Counted from the first letter of the stretch, positions 11,085 through 23,719 are shown. The stretch is 64,000 nucleotides of DNA from Urechis unicinctus (GCA_034190875.2 CM067343.1:14811073-14875072); one strand, 5' to 3'. Numbers and translations are program-made. The notes: generated by a model not told the origin, from the sequence alone.

Positions 11085-12775
11085 TGATGTGATGTGTGGC
11101 GTATCACGTCAATAAAAGTTTTCTCTTCTGGCAGTATTTATTCACGCTCTTATCCAACATGCGATCAGTCCAGAACTACATATTGAACCCAATAGAACAA
11201 TGTCAATAGCTACATAAGTTGCTCTCGTAGTTCTATATCTAAACATCTTTGCCAGTGATCGCTCACCAAGCGCCGTATGAACAAACACAAGCAATTATAA
11301 TGCTAAAGTCTGAGATTGTATGATATTGTGGCGACTTGATTTCCTGCTGTGATCAATTTACCTATGACGATCGTGATGAACACCTCGTCAGTGCCGTCCG
11401 GATTGTTGGCTCTTATGGATTGATAATTCTCTACATGTTTACTTAAGAACAGATTTCAGTCTGGTTATGACATATCATTATATTTAAATTACGTGAATCT
11501 TGAGACGACATTTTTTATTATAATAATATCAATATTATGTAGTACCACATCGATCAATAAGACTGCACTTAATTAAATTTAAATACAAATCTATTAACAA
11601 TATAGACGACGCTCCCGACTGTGATCATTAGCCAAACTTGTACAGCGAGTCAGGTGTGGCAGCTACGCGTTAACCAGGCCTATGTGACGGCTAACCTGTG
11701 TATTAGACATTGTTATTAAGAATGATCCACAACGGCACCGAATCATGGGAGACAAATCCTAAATATAATTGAATCCCAAACGGTATGGCCCATTACTGAA
11801 TGGGTTGTGCAACTGATGAACAATCCCCTAAGCACAGGGTACGTGGCGCCATCGCAGGTGGGAGTTTTTATGTCTGCTATATTGACATGAAAGTAACTAT
11901 AAGGGCCATATATATTGGAGCCACCACACCCAATCTACGCCGCAGCAACTCGCTAGAGGAACGTTAGTTGGTACTGTTAATTATCCTGATAATTGCCGAG
12001 GTGAGTCTCCTCAGCAATATCATGTCAAATACCTTGCGATACACACGTCAATATACAAGGGAAATGAAGTCCAAATAACAGCGTACTCATAGGCGGTCTT
12101 ATGCAACGCGATGCAGTCTGGCGCATCAGAGCTCATGTTTGGCGTTATTATGTTCATGTATATTGCAGATGAAGTAGCAAAAGGGCAATTAGGAAAATCT
12201 CACAGTGATTAGGCAGCACCTAACGAAGTCAAGATCTATGAGTAATATCTAGATGACGACTCTTCTAATATCTGGACAAGGGTGAGTGCACATTTGCACT
12301 GGACAAACGAGGTGCAAGTCTGCCTAGAAAGCACCCTACCCGTTCACGGTAACACGTCGTCAGGCAATAACATTGTAAGCAATTGTATTATACTTTGCTG
12401 TTGTATCTCTGTCAAGGAGACAAAACCACTCGCGCCAATGTTGTCATATTTATTCATGCATCGTACATGGAGTAGATGCATCCATCCGTGGTGCGCATAA
12501 TACTCGGTGGGGAACCTGCTTGCATCGTTGATAAGTTATGTGTCTGCCTACTAAGCTCCCCACTGCTATGTTCTCCATATCGGATCATATTGACACTGGG
12601 TGTTACGCAGTACGAAGATTTCTGGTCATACGATTATCGACCTAACAGTTTATACAGCTGCGAACTGTTGACAGGACGTCTTTACTGACAAACGGGTAAC
12701 ACCGAATGGCGCATGGATAATGTCTTACTTAGAGACTGAGTTTGTGACAACTACAATCGACGACTTAAATTGATC
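11085..12775 (+). repeat. Segmental duplication 3, left copy (partner 34225-35942)
   Basis: The collinear block starts at GATGTGATGTGTGGCGTATC and runs K, L, M, N, X, O, P. It is the cleanest example of the conserved order of these modules. The two copies also share a plus-strand frame in module O (12282-12500 here, 35473-35676 there) with VCLESTLP-type peptide and a cysteine cluster. The block ends after a piece reading CTGACAAA-GGTTACACCGAATG-like sequence. Confidence 0.85.
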
Positions 12776-12779
12776 GGTG

Positions 12780-13800
12780 TAATAAAGCATCACTGTTCCA
12801 ACAAAGTCAATTTGGGAAGTAATCAAAAACAAGTTCTCGGCATGGAGCATCATTTGTTAGGCATGAAAGCAAAGCTGCGCTCATAAAGTCTAACGACATA
12901 TTTATCAACAGTATACGTAGCTAATTCGATAATCTATTGCACAAATCATGCTGTGTCGTGATTAAAATTACCTCCGACGATGAAGGCGACAGCTCTCATA
13001 CGATTTCCTGTCCACTTTGAAAAATTGATGGTGTACAAAAACCATGAAAACATGTCATCGACCCCCTATAGCACACTGCGGCAGAAAAAAGCAATTCACA
13101 GTAGCAAGTGTGGCAGTATTGATATTATCATTATTACATGAATCAGCTGTATCTAGAAATTGGCTTTGCTTCTGATGTATACATAGCCACGACACGTTTA
13201 TCCATTTCAATGTTTTATCATGCTCGTCGTTTGTAATCTACGTGGCTTTTACCTTTAATATACACAGACTCGGTTGCACATAAATATTGTATAAGTCAAC
13301 CAGGCTGCGATAGGAAGAAGGCAATCGTTAAAAGTAAAGCTAACATGTAGCTTTATACTTCAGATTAATATACTAAGGCACTGTATTGATATGCCAACAC
13401 AGCACACTAATAACATACGTACTCCCGGAGGGCACAATATGTCACATGACAAACACCGCCTCTACTGGCAGCTGCACATTCGTAATAATAATATCGTGTA
13501 ATCCTCAGAAGTAAGCGGTTGCGTACATATATCACATTCAAATATATCAATTCTTTCGTTGGCTATGAGCACAAAGACAAGTGTATTGCATTGAACGGAC
13601 GACGGCTTGTGCGACATGATTATCGGACTAATAGTTCCATGGGGCTGACTGTTGTCAGGTAATCGAGGTAATAATTCCTATTCTACGACATTATCCCCCA
13701 AAGATTCGAACATCGTCATAACACATTAACCACGATATCATTAACGTCCTAGATTCGTCACACCAATCTCATTTTTTGTATTACCTTAGTTGATGTCGTA
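12780..13800 (+). repeat. Segmental duplication 4, left copy (partner 57665-58745)
   Basis: The match runs from AAAGCATCACTGTTCCAAC through modules W (end) and Z, including ATGAATCAGCTGTATCTAG, GGCAATCGTTAAAAGTAAAG, TGATATGCCAACACA, CACATGACAAACACCGCC and TTCCATGGGG. Related but more distant copies are 17510-18460 and 37340-38200. No gene is recognised. Confidence 0.85.
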
Positions 13801-14460
13801 AGTTGTAGCCATGTCCAAGATGTGGTACGATGAAGCCATGCTCGAGTTGTAGTATCGTGCGACATTTTCAAAAATGCGGTTTAGTGAGGCCAAGTGTGGT
13901 GAGCCGATATCTGAGCTACTGAGAAGACCATGTGGATTGATAAGTCCATGTTAGTGTTGTGGTGGGGTTAGACCATGCCAAGGGGATGTTATGGATAGGT
14001 CATGTTAATTATGTTCAATTGAGATACCACGTCAACTATGTGGTCTAGTAAGATCATGTTAATGATGCTATATTTGAGGATATGTCTATGATATGGTATG
14101 AGGCGGATATGTCAATAATATAGTATGGTTAGTCGATGTCTATTGTATAGTATGATGATGCAATGTCAATGATATAGTATGGTTTGTCGATGTCTATTGT
14201 ATAGTACGGTGATGCAATGTCAATGATATAGTATGATTAGTCGATGTCTATTGTATAGTATGGTGATGCAATGTCAATAATATATTATGGTTAGTCGATG
14301 TCTATTGTATAGTATGGTGATGCAATGTCAATGATATAGTATGGTTAGTCGAAGTATATTATAAAGTATGGCGATGCAATGCCAACTATATAGTATGACT
14401 AGTCAATGTCAATGATAACATATGGAGAGGCGATGTCAATGGTACGGTACGTTGCTGTTA
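13801..14460 (+). repeat. Minisatellite, 54-base unit made of two about 27-base halves
   Basis: From about 14090 to 14440 the unit is roughly GATATAGTATGGTTAGTCG + ATGTCTATTGTATAGTATGG + TGATGCAATGTCAAT, repeated about five to six times with few changes. Both halves resemble each other (ATAGTATGG ... ATGTC), so the 54-base unit arose by doubling a ~27-base one. Upstream to 13801 lie much more degenerate copies (CCATGTC, GTGGTATG). The same kind of repeat is found at 27521-28130, and in weak form at 4560-4740, 26290-26420 and 51030-51180. Confidence 0.85.
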
Positions 14461-15230
14461 TGTCAGTATTGTTGGTTCTGAATGACATTAGAATGGCATG
14501 TGATGGAGTAATTTCATTGGTTGATATTAACTATAAGAGCATTTAATCTAGACGACTGAGGTCAGTATTCGGTGAACGATTCCTTGTCAGGTCTAGTGGT
14601 ACATTATATATAAGCCTCACACCATCACGTCGTTATACCGAGTTTACATATAATGGTCCTAAGTTCCCGTGATGATAAGGTTGGTTCAAAGTTGGGAGAA
14701 GGGTTGGGTTAAAGTAGGGATGTCACGGATTAGATTGCGATCGAGTCATGTTGGGGATTGTGCGATCTTACAATTATCTGCCGGGTCACGCTGGGAATCA
14801 GATCTGAATATGCCTTCATTAACGAGAATTCTGGTCTATTGTTAGAGATTTGTCAGTTAAAAGCAACGTCGTATATATTCAGTAAGCATGCTTAAGTAGC
14901 ATGCAACGTAGATATTTGCATCTTTATCCCCACTATGACCCTACATAAAATCCTTCTTCCCCTCCCGGCCAAATCCTTACTGTTACTCCACACTAATACC
15001 CCCCATTATTCCCACTTTACCCAATTCTAACGCCGCCCTTTACTCACAGTGCATATAGATTTGTCTTGCTATGAATAAAATTTATAGTGGACATGCTCGA
15101 AACTATGCATATCATTGTCAACTCCAGGAAGCTGCAGCCAATTTTGACCTCATTTTGCCCTTTTTAGAATATCGCCAAGTGAAATTCACAATTATCTCAA
15201 CTGAACCTCTTTGTATATTTATAGATAGCT
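14461..15230. other. Single-copy stretch with G-rich and C-rich halves and a small hairpin
   Basis: A G-rich patch on the plus strand lies at about 14665-14760 and a C-rich patch at about 14930-15035. Between them, GCATGCTTAAGTAGCATGC at about 14886-14904 is a perfect 7-base inverted repeat with a 5-base loop. No open frame of note and no repeat partner in the window were seen. Confidence 0.5.
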
Positions 15231-15479
15231 GCATATGGTAGGGTAAGTCTATGTCTATTATATAGTATGATGTCAATGATTAAGAGTGCTTAGCCTAAGC
15301 CTGTGATGTGTTATGGTGAGTTCCACTGTAAGTACTGTGTTTAAATTGTGTTAACTGTGTTACTGGCGGGGTATCTCAATGACTATCCTCTTCCATCATT
15401 CAATTTTCACGTATATCTTTGGCAGCATCATTCATGATTCGTAACAGCCCGTTGTTATATCGATACCATAAGACGTCAT
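15231..15479. repeat. Remnant minisatellite and short unrecognised sequence
   Basis: TCTATGTCTATTATATAGTA and ATGTCAATGAT at about 15248-15280 match the unit of the 14090-14440 minisatellite in the same orientation, so the array was once longer or was interrupted. After about 15330 nothing is recognisable. Confidence 0.5.
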
Positions 15480-15485
15480 AATATA

Positions 15486-15794
15486 TTAAACATTCCAACC
15501 CGACACTTGCTCACAGCAATTCCTAGTCTCGTCCCATAAAGACTTCCAAATTGTCTTGGTTTCTATGAATGCATTACATGACGCACACGTCTCAGCATGC
15601 GCATTTCCGTCTAGGAAGTACATCGGTTTCATACTGTGATATGAGTATCCATGATCACACTTTATACGCTCTGTCTGTGTGATATATCTCGCAACTAAAA
15701 CGTTCCTGCATTCATGCCGATGAACAGTGACACGGCGCCCTGTGGTCGACGTATTGCATAGTAGGCGCTCGGCTTGTAGGCATATATCAGGCAC
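15486..15794 (-). pseudogene. Unrecognised minus-strand frame, 102 codons, decayed partner at 47640-47850
   Basis: In the same frame the partner reads GRHVTA ... AIYIIETE ... YAYHDM-stop ... GNVHAETCAS, against GRRVTV ... ARYITQTE ... YSYHSM ... GNAHAETCAS here. Conservation at peptide level through an in-frame stop suggests former coding on this strand. An overlapping upstream frame at 15695-15925 shares LDSHGALA and RFLG. No family recognised. Confidence 0.45.
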
Positions 15795-16036
15795 GCAATA
15801 TCAAGCTGATACTGAATGTAGACGTATTCTAGTTTTCCTAGAAAACGTGGGGTGGTATTGAAACAGGCCAACGCTCCATGACTATCGAGCCTTCTGCCGC
15901 GCAATAAATAGAACCAGCAAGACATATTTCGGAGGAAGCATCAAGGCCTGAACAAGAGCAAGAAACGCAAGCGTGCGAATAGGATAGAGGGATATCACAT
16001 TACATATTTTGACTTTAAATACTCTTGAAGCAATTA

Positions 16037-16250
16037 TGTCAAAAGGGAATCTAGAGATGTTTCTTGTAATATTCAACAGCCCGTGCTAATAGGATGATAT
16101 ATCAAGAATAAGCCCGGGCGATAGAAGCTATTGACGCCATTCAATTAGATCTTCGATCTGCTTCTGTGTATATCTACAGAAGCAGGAATCAATCTTGTGA
16201 CGCGACGGCCTTGGAGCTGAAATGCGCCGAGCAAGCCCTCTCACAAGTGA
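16037..16250 (+). pseudogene. Unrecognised plus-strand frame, intact relative at 48080-48268
   Basis: The relative is a 62-codon open frame with EAIDLQSAPVYNF, then SRNQSCDLTAL. In this copy a broken start is followed, from about 16127, by an open run reading EAIDAIQLDLRSASVY, then SRNQSCDATALE. A change in length by whole codons inside a conserved peptide is unlike random drift. The family is not recognised. Confidence 0.45.
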
Positions 16251-16640
16251 CATGATCCATTGTCTGCAATTGCATTGAGCGGTCCTCTGTTTGAATAGCT
16301 ATAACACATAATAAAGCAGGGATAAGTACATTTCCATCCATATGTGTATTAGTGGTAATTTAATTTAGACAGGATTATCGACCGAAATTGGTCATCCCTA
16401 AACTACTACAGCGGCCCTTAATGCCGTTTTTTACGTCGGTGATAAAGTGTAGTTGGCTACTGAGTTTTTATCACACCAACAATTATGGATGTTTTACAAA
16501 TAATTAGTCCGATAGAGACATGTTAACAAGGCCACCAACGTAGCATTGGCTGTTGTGAGAGAGACAGCCATGTCAGTCAACATTCCCCATTCCTCGCCTG
16601 AAAGTAGTCGATCCCCTGTGATTCTTTCGGCGCGGTATTC

Positions 16641-16789
16641 TGGAAAAACCGCTAATAACATGCCTGCCCTATATTAACACCACCTATCCAATGTGTTGTA
16701 ATTAGTCAAGATTCAAATCATCATTCCTACAATATTTAAAGAGGCAGTGACCAATATGTCCGGGAAATGAGCTGCTAATCAACACGGCC
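16641..16789. other. Short stretch with no recognisable content
   Basis: AT-rich sequence after the end of the S block; neither a partner nor an open frame was found. Confidence 0.3.
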
Positions 16790-18460
16790 GTTGCTACGCT
16801 TGCTGTATTATCTCGGGAAGCTTATTTGGGTTAAGTGATTATGACGTCAGTGATAAGGTTACTCTTTATGCAAATCACTACACCTATGCGCGACTATCTT
16901 GCGGAAAGACGGCAATATAAACATGCAGTTGACGTACTTTAGCCAAGTCGGTATCCGATTCAAGAAACCTTGCTGACACTCTTAGTTACTATCATTGGCA
17001 ATATGAGAAACCCTTGTGAGAACGCTTACTTTTCTTAAAAGACAAAGCTGTAATATTTAGACAGGCATAGCTCATATATCCGACACAAGACCTGACAAGA
17101 TTTGGAGTGTTTAACAGTTGCTATATAGATCTCATTTACCCATTGGCTTATTGCCAGCCATGACAGAAGTACATATAGCCAATCTTCCAATTTGCATTGA
17201 AGTCTGCAACAGACGTCTGTAAGAATTACGATGCATTGGTTTGTCTGCAAGCTATGGAAAACTAAACATTTGTCTCAGCCCAGTGATTATCCGACGTTAT
17301 ACGATACACAGTGTTGAAGAGAGTCGTTTCGAGAAACACAAAACCTGTGCACAATTTTAAGGGTCAATCACTTTGCGGTATCAGTATCTAGTCCCATGAA
17401 TACCGCATAATGTGTTTAAGAGAGAGATTCTGTAAATTGTGTGCCTGATATATTCTGCTTATTTGCCTCTTGGGTTAGATATAGCCAAGAGGGCCGACAG
17501 ACCGACTCCAAACAGATATGGTTAAACGTTGCCGCTCGCATCACCTTACTTGATCGTAATCCACCCATCTGTGTTCAAATACTGTCAATTTGCGAAAGAG
17601 AACAAGTTCTCGGCATGGAGCAATATTGCCTGAACGTAAAACATTCCTGTTTTGGGGAACGCTGACGACATATTCATCAACAGGAAACATAGTTAATAAG
17701 AGAAGCTATGACACACACCATGCCGTGCAGCGATGTTAATTACCTCCCATGAAGCTCTTATGCGCATTCCTGTCGTCATTCAACTCTTGATGGCACACAT
17801 AGACTGCAAAAAGGTGACACCAACGCCCATTATCAACTGATTATTCACATTTCAGCAGTATACGCAGCATCCATTGGCAGATGTGGCATTGTTAAATGTA
17901 GCAATAGTTCGGGAATTAGCTGTGTCTAGACATTGGGGTTGTTTACGCGCGGTTTGTTCCCAGGATGCATAGCCACGATACGTCGCATTTTATCAACTAC
18001 CATCTAACATAACTCTCATCTTTCATCCTTCAGACAGCCAACACCAGAGACGAGGCATACCCTCAAAGTAAAGCCAGCGTGAAGCAGTATACTTAAGACA
18101 AATAGAAATAGAAAAAGTACTGATATGCCAACACTACAGACTAATAATAATCGCATACTAGGAGGACATAATTTATCAGGTTGCAAACTCAGACTCAACT
18201 GGCATCTGCTCATTCACAATGATAATTAGTTGTTATACTCCTACCCCGATGGTGTGCAGACAGTATTGATCGGGTGTTTACTTGATATCATGTGGCATGA
18301 CTTTGGTCAGATTATTGGGCTAATAGTTACATTTTTCGATCCATGTCTGTTTACATTTTACGACTTTCTCCCCCACAGATTCAAACACTATAGCCACATC
18401 ATCAGAACGCATATACCACAGTATCATGTACTTCTAGGGGACGTCTCTCAGATCCTGATT
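16790..18460 (+). repeat. Segmental duplication 6, left copy (partner 36640-38200)
   Basis: The block carries the end of F, then C, W and Z. Landmarks are TTAAGTGATTATGACGTCAG, GGAAAGACGGCAAT, ACATGCAGT-GAC, TCGGTATC-GATTCA, then the C and W sequences and the Z end (ATTATTGGGCTAATAGTTAC, TTCGATCCA). It passes directly into module A at about 18458, as also happens at 46440, which shows that Z-A is an inherited junction. Confidence 0.8.
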
Positions 18461-19130
18461 ATAATATAACACTACGAAAGTATAACAGGTCAATTTCGGT
18501 GGAACTGCCTTCATAACTACAACGTTCTCTGTGGACTACATCCCGACCAACGCCACTAACTCATACACACGATGATTGTTAATAGCTGTTATCCTCAATT
18601 AACATCTTATCATAGCCATAACGTCAAATATATAGCATCACAATATTATATAGAATAGGACACAGTTCGACTGCACATTAAAGAACATTTCATGTGGCCC
18701 GATAGTTGTTTAAAACAACTATGTTAATGCCAATAAGATACAAATACAATTTAAAAAGACTTTTCTAATCGGTAGTTTATTCCTCGCAGTAGCTACAACA
18801 TACATTGTTGATTCTTAGTGATATACAGCTACACCATTATCAATTCTCGCAGTCAAGTGAAGTTGGGGTAGGCTTTAGCACAGCATACCATCAATACATA
18901 CCTGCACAAATGCGTTATTTTCTGAATCTTCTTCTTCGGTAATTGTCTAATGGGTGTGTCGAATGTACAATGTTCCATTTTGGCAGGTTTTTTTGTAAGG
19001 ATTCAAAGAGGCACAGTACTTAAAACACACACGCTTCAGAGTGCTCAAGGACTAAACCAGCAGAAGACAATAAAATGGATCGATGACATTAACGAAATAA
19101 AAATGAACAGTTCTATGACGCTGGTGAGTT
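18461..19130 (+). repeat. Modules A, B (part) and E, copy 4
   Basis: Module A is complete to about 18790 and B stops near 18850. A short piece with GTAGGCTTTAGCACAGC (18868-18890) also occurs in every 1.587-kb tandem unit (for example about 39964). E begins at about 18906 and leads into F with a deletion. Open frame 18950-19168 (+) spans E and F and is not recognised. Confidence 0.7.
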
Positions 19131-19590
19131 TAACCAAACCAATTAATTATCGAATACACAACCAATGACAATGATATATAAGTAGAAGCACAATATTCAT
19201 CATGTTTTGTCACGAAACTAATTTAAACGCAAGCGACGTTCATGTTTGTATGATTCCAAAGTGCGCTGCTATCGAATTACACCAGGAAAGCTACATGCCG
19301 CATGGTTGGTTATCTTTGCCGTTTCCCATTTACGTGCAAATGGTTCATACACCTGTATACTTCTGCGACGGTTCCAGAATTAGAGGTTAATAGCACAATA
19401 AACAGCCCATATCATCCTCATCATGGTACAACTGAATGTTTACATTGAAAGATGATTAATTGTTTCATGAATGGTGTCAATCACCAGCCACTGTAACTGT
19501 ACATTACCGCACGGGACGCTTAATTGGATTAATTGATTATGTGGTCAGTGATACGGATACTCTTGATGCACTTCACTTATACGCGATATT
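19131..19590 (+). repeat. Dispersed module F, copy 2
   Basis: Partner of 9635-10020. It contains an open frame at 19202-19390 (+), 62 codons, with no recognised motif. After about 19540 it resembles the lead-in to module C at 16800-16900 but turns into module B at about 19590. Confidence 0.75.
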
Positions 19591-20479
19591 CTTGAGGTTA
19601 AGCTACACCATTAACTACTCTCGCAGCGAATAAATATTCATAAAAGAAACAGCCAGTTGACTAAAACATCAAAGCAATCCACCAAAATTCGGTGACACGG
19701 TATGTTACTTATACCACGATAACAAAACACCCAATAAATCTGTAATGATACAAACAATGACTGATAGATTTCCTTGCCACCAACTGTAGGTCCATAATAG
19801 GGTGAAAGGGGTGTTTAATGTACAGTAATGAGGTCGTAGTGGTTGATACATTGGCTCAAATCGCATTGGCTATAATGCTCGTAGATTAAACGTTTAATGA
19901 ATTGCGTCAATAAGGCTAATCTCGTGTAAGCTATGGCAGAGGATGCAAATAGGTGATGCTTAATGTTAGTTGATAAGCTGCAAAGAGCTTTCACGCGGTG
20001 AATGCGGATGACGTTGAAATTGTGTGGCCCGATAACTTATGCAGCATCCAGCATCCAATCAAACGATCGAATCGTAGTCTATTGTGTATGCCTGCAATAC
20101 CTGTTTGTCGCACACACTTAGCGATTGAGACTCTGTTTGGAAACAGCAGTGTCCACGTCAAGCAAGCACATGATGCCATCTGAAATACAATAGCAGGATG
20201 ATAAGCTTTATCTGCAGAAATAGTCACGAAAAGCAAATAAAGAATTGGACACAATACACAGTGAAAGGAGTCAGGCAATACACTTAACTTCAGCAGGTGA
20301 TTAGCGCCGCTTGCTCCATAGTGTGATGGTGGGTGCAAGAAGTTGGTCCAGACTTCAGCGCAGGCTTGTCGCCAAAATTATACACCTGTAAAGGGGCGTT
20401 CTCCACGAGCCGATCCTTTCTTCTTCAGTAATTGTTAGATGAGCGTGTCCCGTGTACAATGCGAATATCAATGAAGATT
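19591..20479 (+). repeat. Modules B, G, D and E, copy 5, leading into the GPCR pseudogene
   Basis: The order B-G-D-E matches 52010-53010 and, without E, 5460-6258. Here E is followed by the 3' end of a minus-strand GPCR relic. Open frames on both strands at 19991-20338 overlap each other and have no recognised motif. Confidence 0.75.
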
Positions 20480-21390
20480 GTAATAGCTGCCATTTTGGGA
20501 GGTTTTGTGAGGATTCAAATTGATCGATGATTTTCAGGCAATTTAGTAGGCTTGCTATCTCAATTACAAGTTCCAGTCCGCTGGTGATCACACGAATGCT
20601 CAAACTCAGTATGACCATGTTTACGACATAGGAAGCTCGGCAGATGAAGAACACAAGGATGATGCTCATCAACATGACCGTAATCTGGAATTCCTCCTTC
20701 TGGGCAGCTCCGGTCGTGTTACCAGATTGATTACTGATCATGTTACGCTGCAGATAGCGTGTAGTGTGTGTGATGAGACATCCATTGAGCACAATCAGCA
20801 GGCAGAAGGGTACAATGACGCCATTGACGAACCATGGATAGACGACTTTGAAACCGGTACCGTAAGTAAATTGGCCTTTGTTTGAAAAGTTGCAGTAGTG
20901 TTGGCGATACCGTCAATCGCGGTGACGATCTGCCTTGCACAGGAGCTGGGTATTGGCAAAATGAAGGAGCGGTGAAGATGATGTAGTTGATTACGGAGGC
21001 TTCCTTAACCGTGCATATTTTTCCGGCGAAGAATGGTGGACACATGGCAATGAAGCTTTCCGCAGCCAACATTACATTTAGCCATATCGAGGCCATCAAG
21101 AAAATATGCCTTAAAATACCGGCCAAAGGAGCATTGTACGTGGAATAGTTATAAACGGCTTGTCCTGTGAAGTGATGTTCAATGTATTTGATGAAGAGCG
21201 AAACCCGGAAAACGAGGTCTGCTGTTGCTAGTGAGGTCAGATGACAGTTGGTGGAGGTTCATACACTCTTGCGGCTGAGAACTATTACAGTTAAGATGAC
21301 TACCAGGACTCTTTAATCTTTTGATGATATAGGTGGTGGGGAAGGGTGTGCTGCCGGGGATAGTTCCTAAGGGTAGTTCAATACCATGTA
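20480..21390 (-). pseudogene. Class A (rhodopsin-type) GPCR pseudogene, nearly full length
   Basis: Read on the minus strand, the pieces line up as a seven-helix receptor. The end of helix 1 (VILTVIVLSRKS) and helix 2 (CHLTSLATADLVF) are followed by helix 3 (MASIWLNVMLAAESFIAM, about 21095-21045), an intracellular loop with GKICTV, extracellular loop 2 with CNFSNKGQFTYG, helix 5 (FVNGVIVPFCLL), a loop, helix 6 (MLMSIILVFFICRASYVV, about 20640) and a remnant of helix 7. The layout resembles FMRFamide-type receptors of invertebrates. It is broken: there is an in-frame TGA at 21259-21261, frame changes after helix 4, and ESF where an E/DRY motif is expected, so the arginine is missing. The helix 6 proline is alanine. 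Without introns visible, a single-exon gene is likely. A second, shorter copy lies at 33311-33990. Confidence 0.85.
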
Positions 21391-21785
21391 ATCTGTAAAG
21401 TTAAATAACGCTGGCGTCCGCCATTGTGATTCTGTGTACGTTTCCGCCAAACTAATAGTAAATCTTGATACTGAAGATTCGTTGTTGCGGAATTGGCGCG
21501 TTTTGGTCGTTTTAGTAGAAGACGCAATCGATATCTGTTTCTACAACAAAGGAAAATCACATTAACAGCAAAGACGAAGCGATGATTGCACACATGTCGG
21601 ACGTAAGGCGCAGGGTATGACAGCGCAGCAAGGAAGACATTTTTAATTTGTCTACATGAAGTCGTGTGTGTTAGAATAAGTGGCAACAATAATGGTGATA
21701 TGATACTAAAGGCGCATTTTGGCAAATTTTAAGATAATCAAAAGTTGTACATGGTGGTAGCTATGACCCATTAGAAATCGTAATC
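21391..21785 (-). pseudogene. Receptor N-terminal remnant and module T
   Basis: Minus-strand sequence before the receptor body matches the ectodomain-coding DNA at 33823-34020 and at three other loci, but here the sequons are eroded. The DNA further on (module T, CGATATCTGTTTCTACAACA) recurs at about 38470, 53230 and 59050. A minus-strand frame of 115 codons (21378-21725) has a hydrophobic start and is unrecognised; it could be a leftover upstream exon. Confidence 0.5.
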
Positions 21786-22345
21786 TTAAACATCTCGCTG
21801 ACCTAGCAGGCGTGTCTCAGGAAGTTTTATGCAATGTGTGTGTGCTTAAAGCTAAACTGAATTCGTGCAAATGCAGCCTGTTTAGATATCGGTTTAAGGA
21901 CCCAATCACTCCTGGCACCAATATAGTCGAGCTCGAGATCAATGTTCAGGCAGTATTTGATCACGCTCTGGTTCAGGTGATCAGTCCTGCCGAAGATCTT
22001 GAGCTCAACAGAACAGTGGCAATAACGACAGAAGTTGCTTCCTTATCTAAACATCTTTGAATATGTGTTATGCAGTACTTCTGCAGGAGCAGGTCACGGC
22101 TGCTAGTGCTCACTCAACAAGCTCAGCGGGAGCAAACACGGCTAATAATGCTAAAATCGGCGGCAGTATGAAATAATAGCGACATGAGTTCCTGTTTGTG
22201 GTCAAGCTCCCTCTGACTATCGTTATGACCAAATGTTCTATGCTCTAAAGGTTGATGGCTCCAATTGGTAAAAATATTGTACGTTAAAGTTAGCCTAAAC
22301 ACGTGTTCATTCAGGTATTGACACATCTTTGCCCTATACATGGGC
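21786..22345 (+). repeat. Modules K, L and M, copy with the longest K frame
   Basis: The plus-strand frame 21812-22060 (82 codons) is the longest copy of the module K frame. It reads SNIVE-type (TNIVELEINVQAVFDHALV), then LELNRTVAITTEVAS. Matching peptides are present in at least six other copies. L and M follow in the usual order until the TA run. Confidence 0.7.
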
Positions 22346-22354
22346 GTGAATATT

Positions 22355-22356
<2 letters not shown>

Positions 22357-22452
<96 letters not shown>

Positions 22453-22453
22453 C
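22357..22453. repeat. TA dinucleotide run
   Basis: This is an almost pure (TA)n tract of about 95 bases with one G interruption near 22440. It separates module M from module N, a place where other copies have ordinary sequence, so it expanded locally. Confidence 0.95.
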
Positions 22454-22454
22454 A

Positions 22455-23600
22455 CAGTCGCTATCAAAATCCTCAATTATGATCGCAATGCAATACTGTG
22501 CAACCGTACCAGGATTGACAGCATCGCATTAACCTATGCCATGTGAAGGCTGCCCTGTGTATTATACATTGCAGGGAAGGATGATCAGCAACCAGACAAA
22601 TTATACGAGACATGCCCCTGTAAACAATAGAGTCATTAAAAAATATTGAGCTGGATAGTTCGTCAATTTTACGACGACACATATCCAATTATATGCAATA
22701 TAAGAAACAACCCAATGTTGAATATCAATTAAAACTTCAAGACATCCCATTGCTTAACGAAAAATGCATCATATGAACAATGCACTATGCACAAAGTACG
22801 TGGCGCAGGGACAGGTAGCGGTTTCATGACTGCTCAATTGATATTCAATATGGAGCGTATATGCTGAAGCAATTACTGTTAATCGTCTCTGCAGCAACTC
22901 CTTGGAGGAACGTAAGTTGGTAACGTGATCCTTCCCAATAATTGCCGGGGAGAGTCGCCTAAGCAATACAATGTCTAACGCCTAATTACTCGCACGTAAG
23001 TATATGGGTCAAACAAAGTGCAAAAGACAGCGTACACTTATACGGCCTTATATTATACAGGCGGATTCATCAGACAATTATGGCTAGATTTATTGGAAAC
23101 ATCCAGATGACGGCTCTTCTATTATATGGGCAAATGTGAATGCACACGAGGTGCTAGTTACCCGATATAGCATCCTACCGTTACACGGTAAAACGTCACC
23201 AGGCGATAACTTTGTCTGCGATTGTATAAGATATAACTGTTGTATTTCTGAAAAGGCAGCAACACCAATAACATCACCGACTAATCGATGACTCGAAGTT
23301 TGAGTGGGAACACAGTTTGGTTATTTGTCCTAGGTCGCTTTTTTAATTCATAAGCGTAAAAAATTACAACTATGACTCACTGTACTTATGACAGCATATC
23401 TGTAGATCTAGGCATCAGTGTTTGTACTCGACATCGACAGCTGACAATGCAAACGAGTTTTTTTACGGTCGCCATATTAATGTATGCATCCGGCATAGAG
23501 TACATGCACTCATCCGTGGCCCGTCGAGGACTCGATGGGAGCCCTGGTTGTCTTGTGGAACATTTCTGTGTCTACATACGACATTAAATATTTTATTTTT
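22455..23600 (+). repeat. Modules N, X, O and P, copy
   Basis: The order agrees with 11600-12660 and 34770-35760 and with the body of each 1.587-kb tandem unit (40000-40800). The relation to the tandem unit is especially close in X and O, for example the sequence from ACTTCAAGACATCCCAT to GGAGAGTCGCC. Plus-strand module P peptide here reads SSVARRGLDG, then EHFCVY. Confidence 0.8.
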
Positions 23601-23719
23601 CAAATAGCCGGATATACGGTCAAAGTGTAGCTGTATAATTCAGATTAATAAACTAAGGAAAAGTAACATAATAGAACAATAAGATTGGCTTACCAGTTTT
23701 GAAACCTCTGGCTCCATAC

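Larger units (their letters stand above)
15480..16640 (+). repeat. Segmental duplication 5, left copy (partner 47640-48680)
   Basis: Shared landmarks are ACGCACACGTCTCAGCATGC, CAGTGACA-GGCGCCCTGT, CGCTCCATGAC-ATCGAGC, GAAGCAATTATGTC, AGCAGGAA-CA-TCTTGTGAC and then module S. Both strands contain peptide stretches conserved between copies (entries for 15486-15794 and 16037-16250). Confidence 0.85.
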
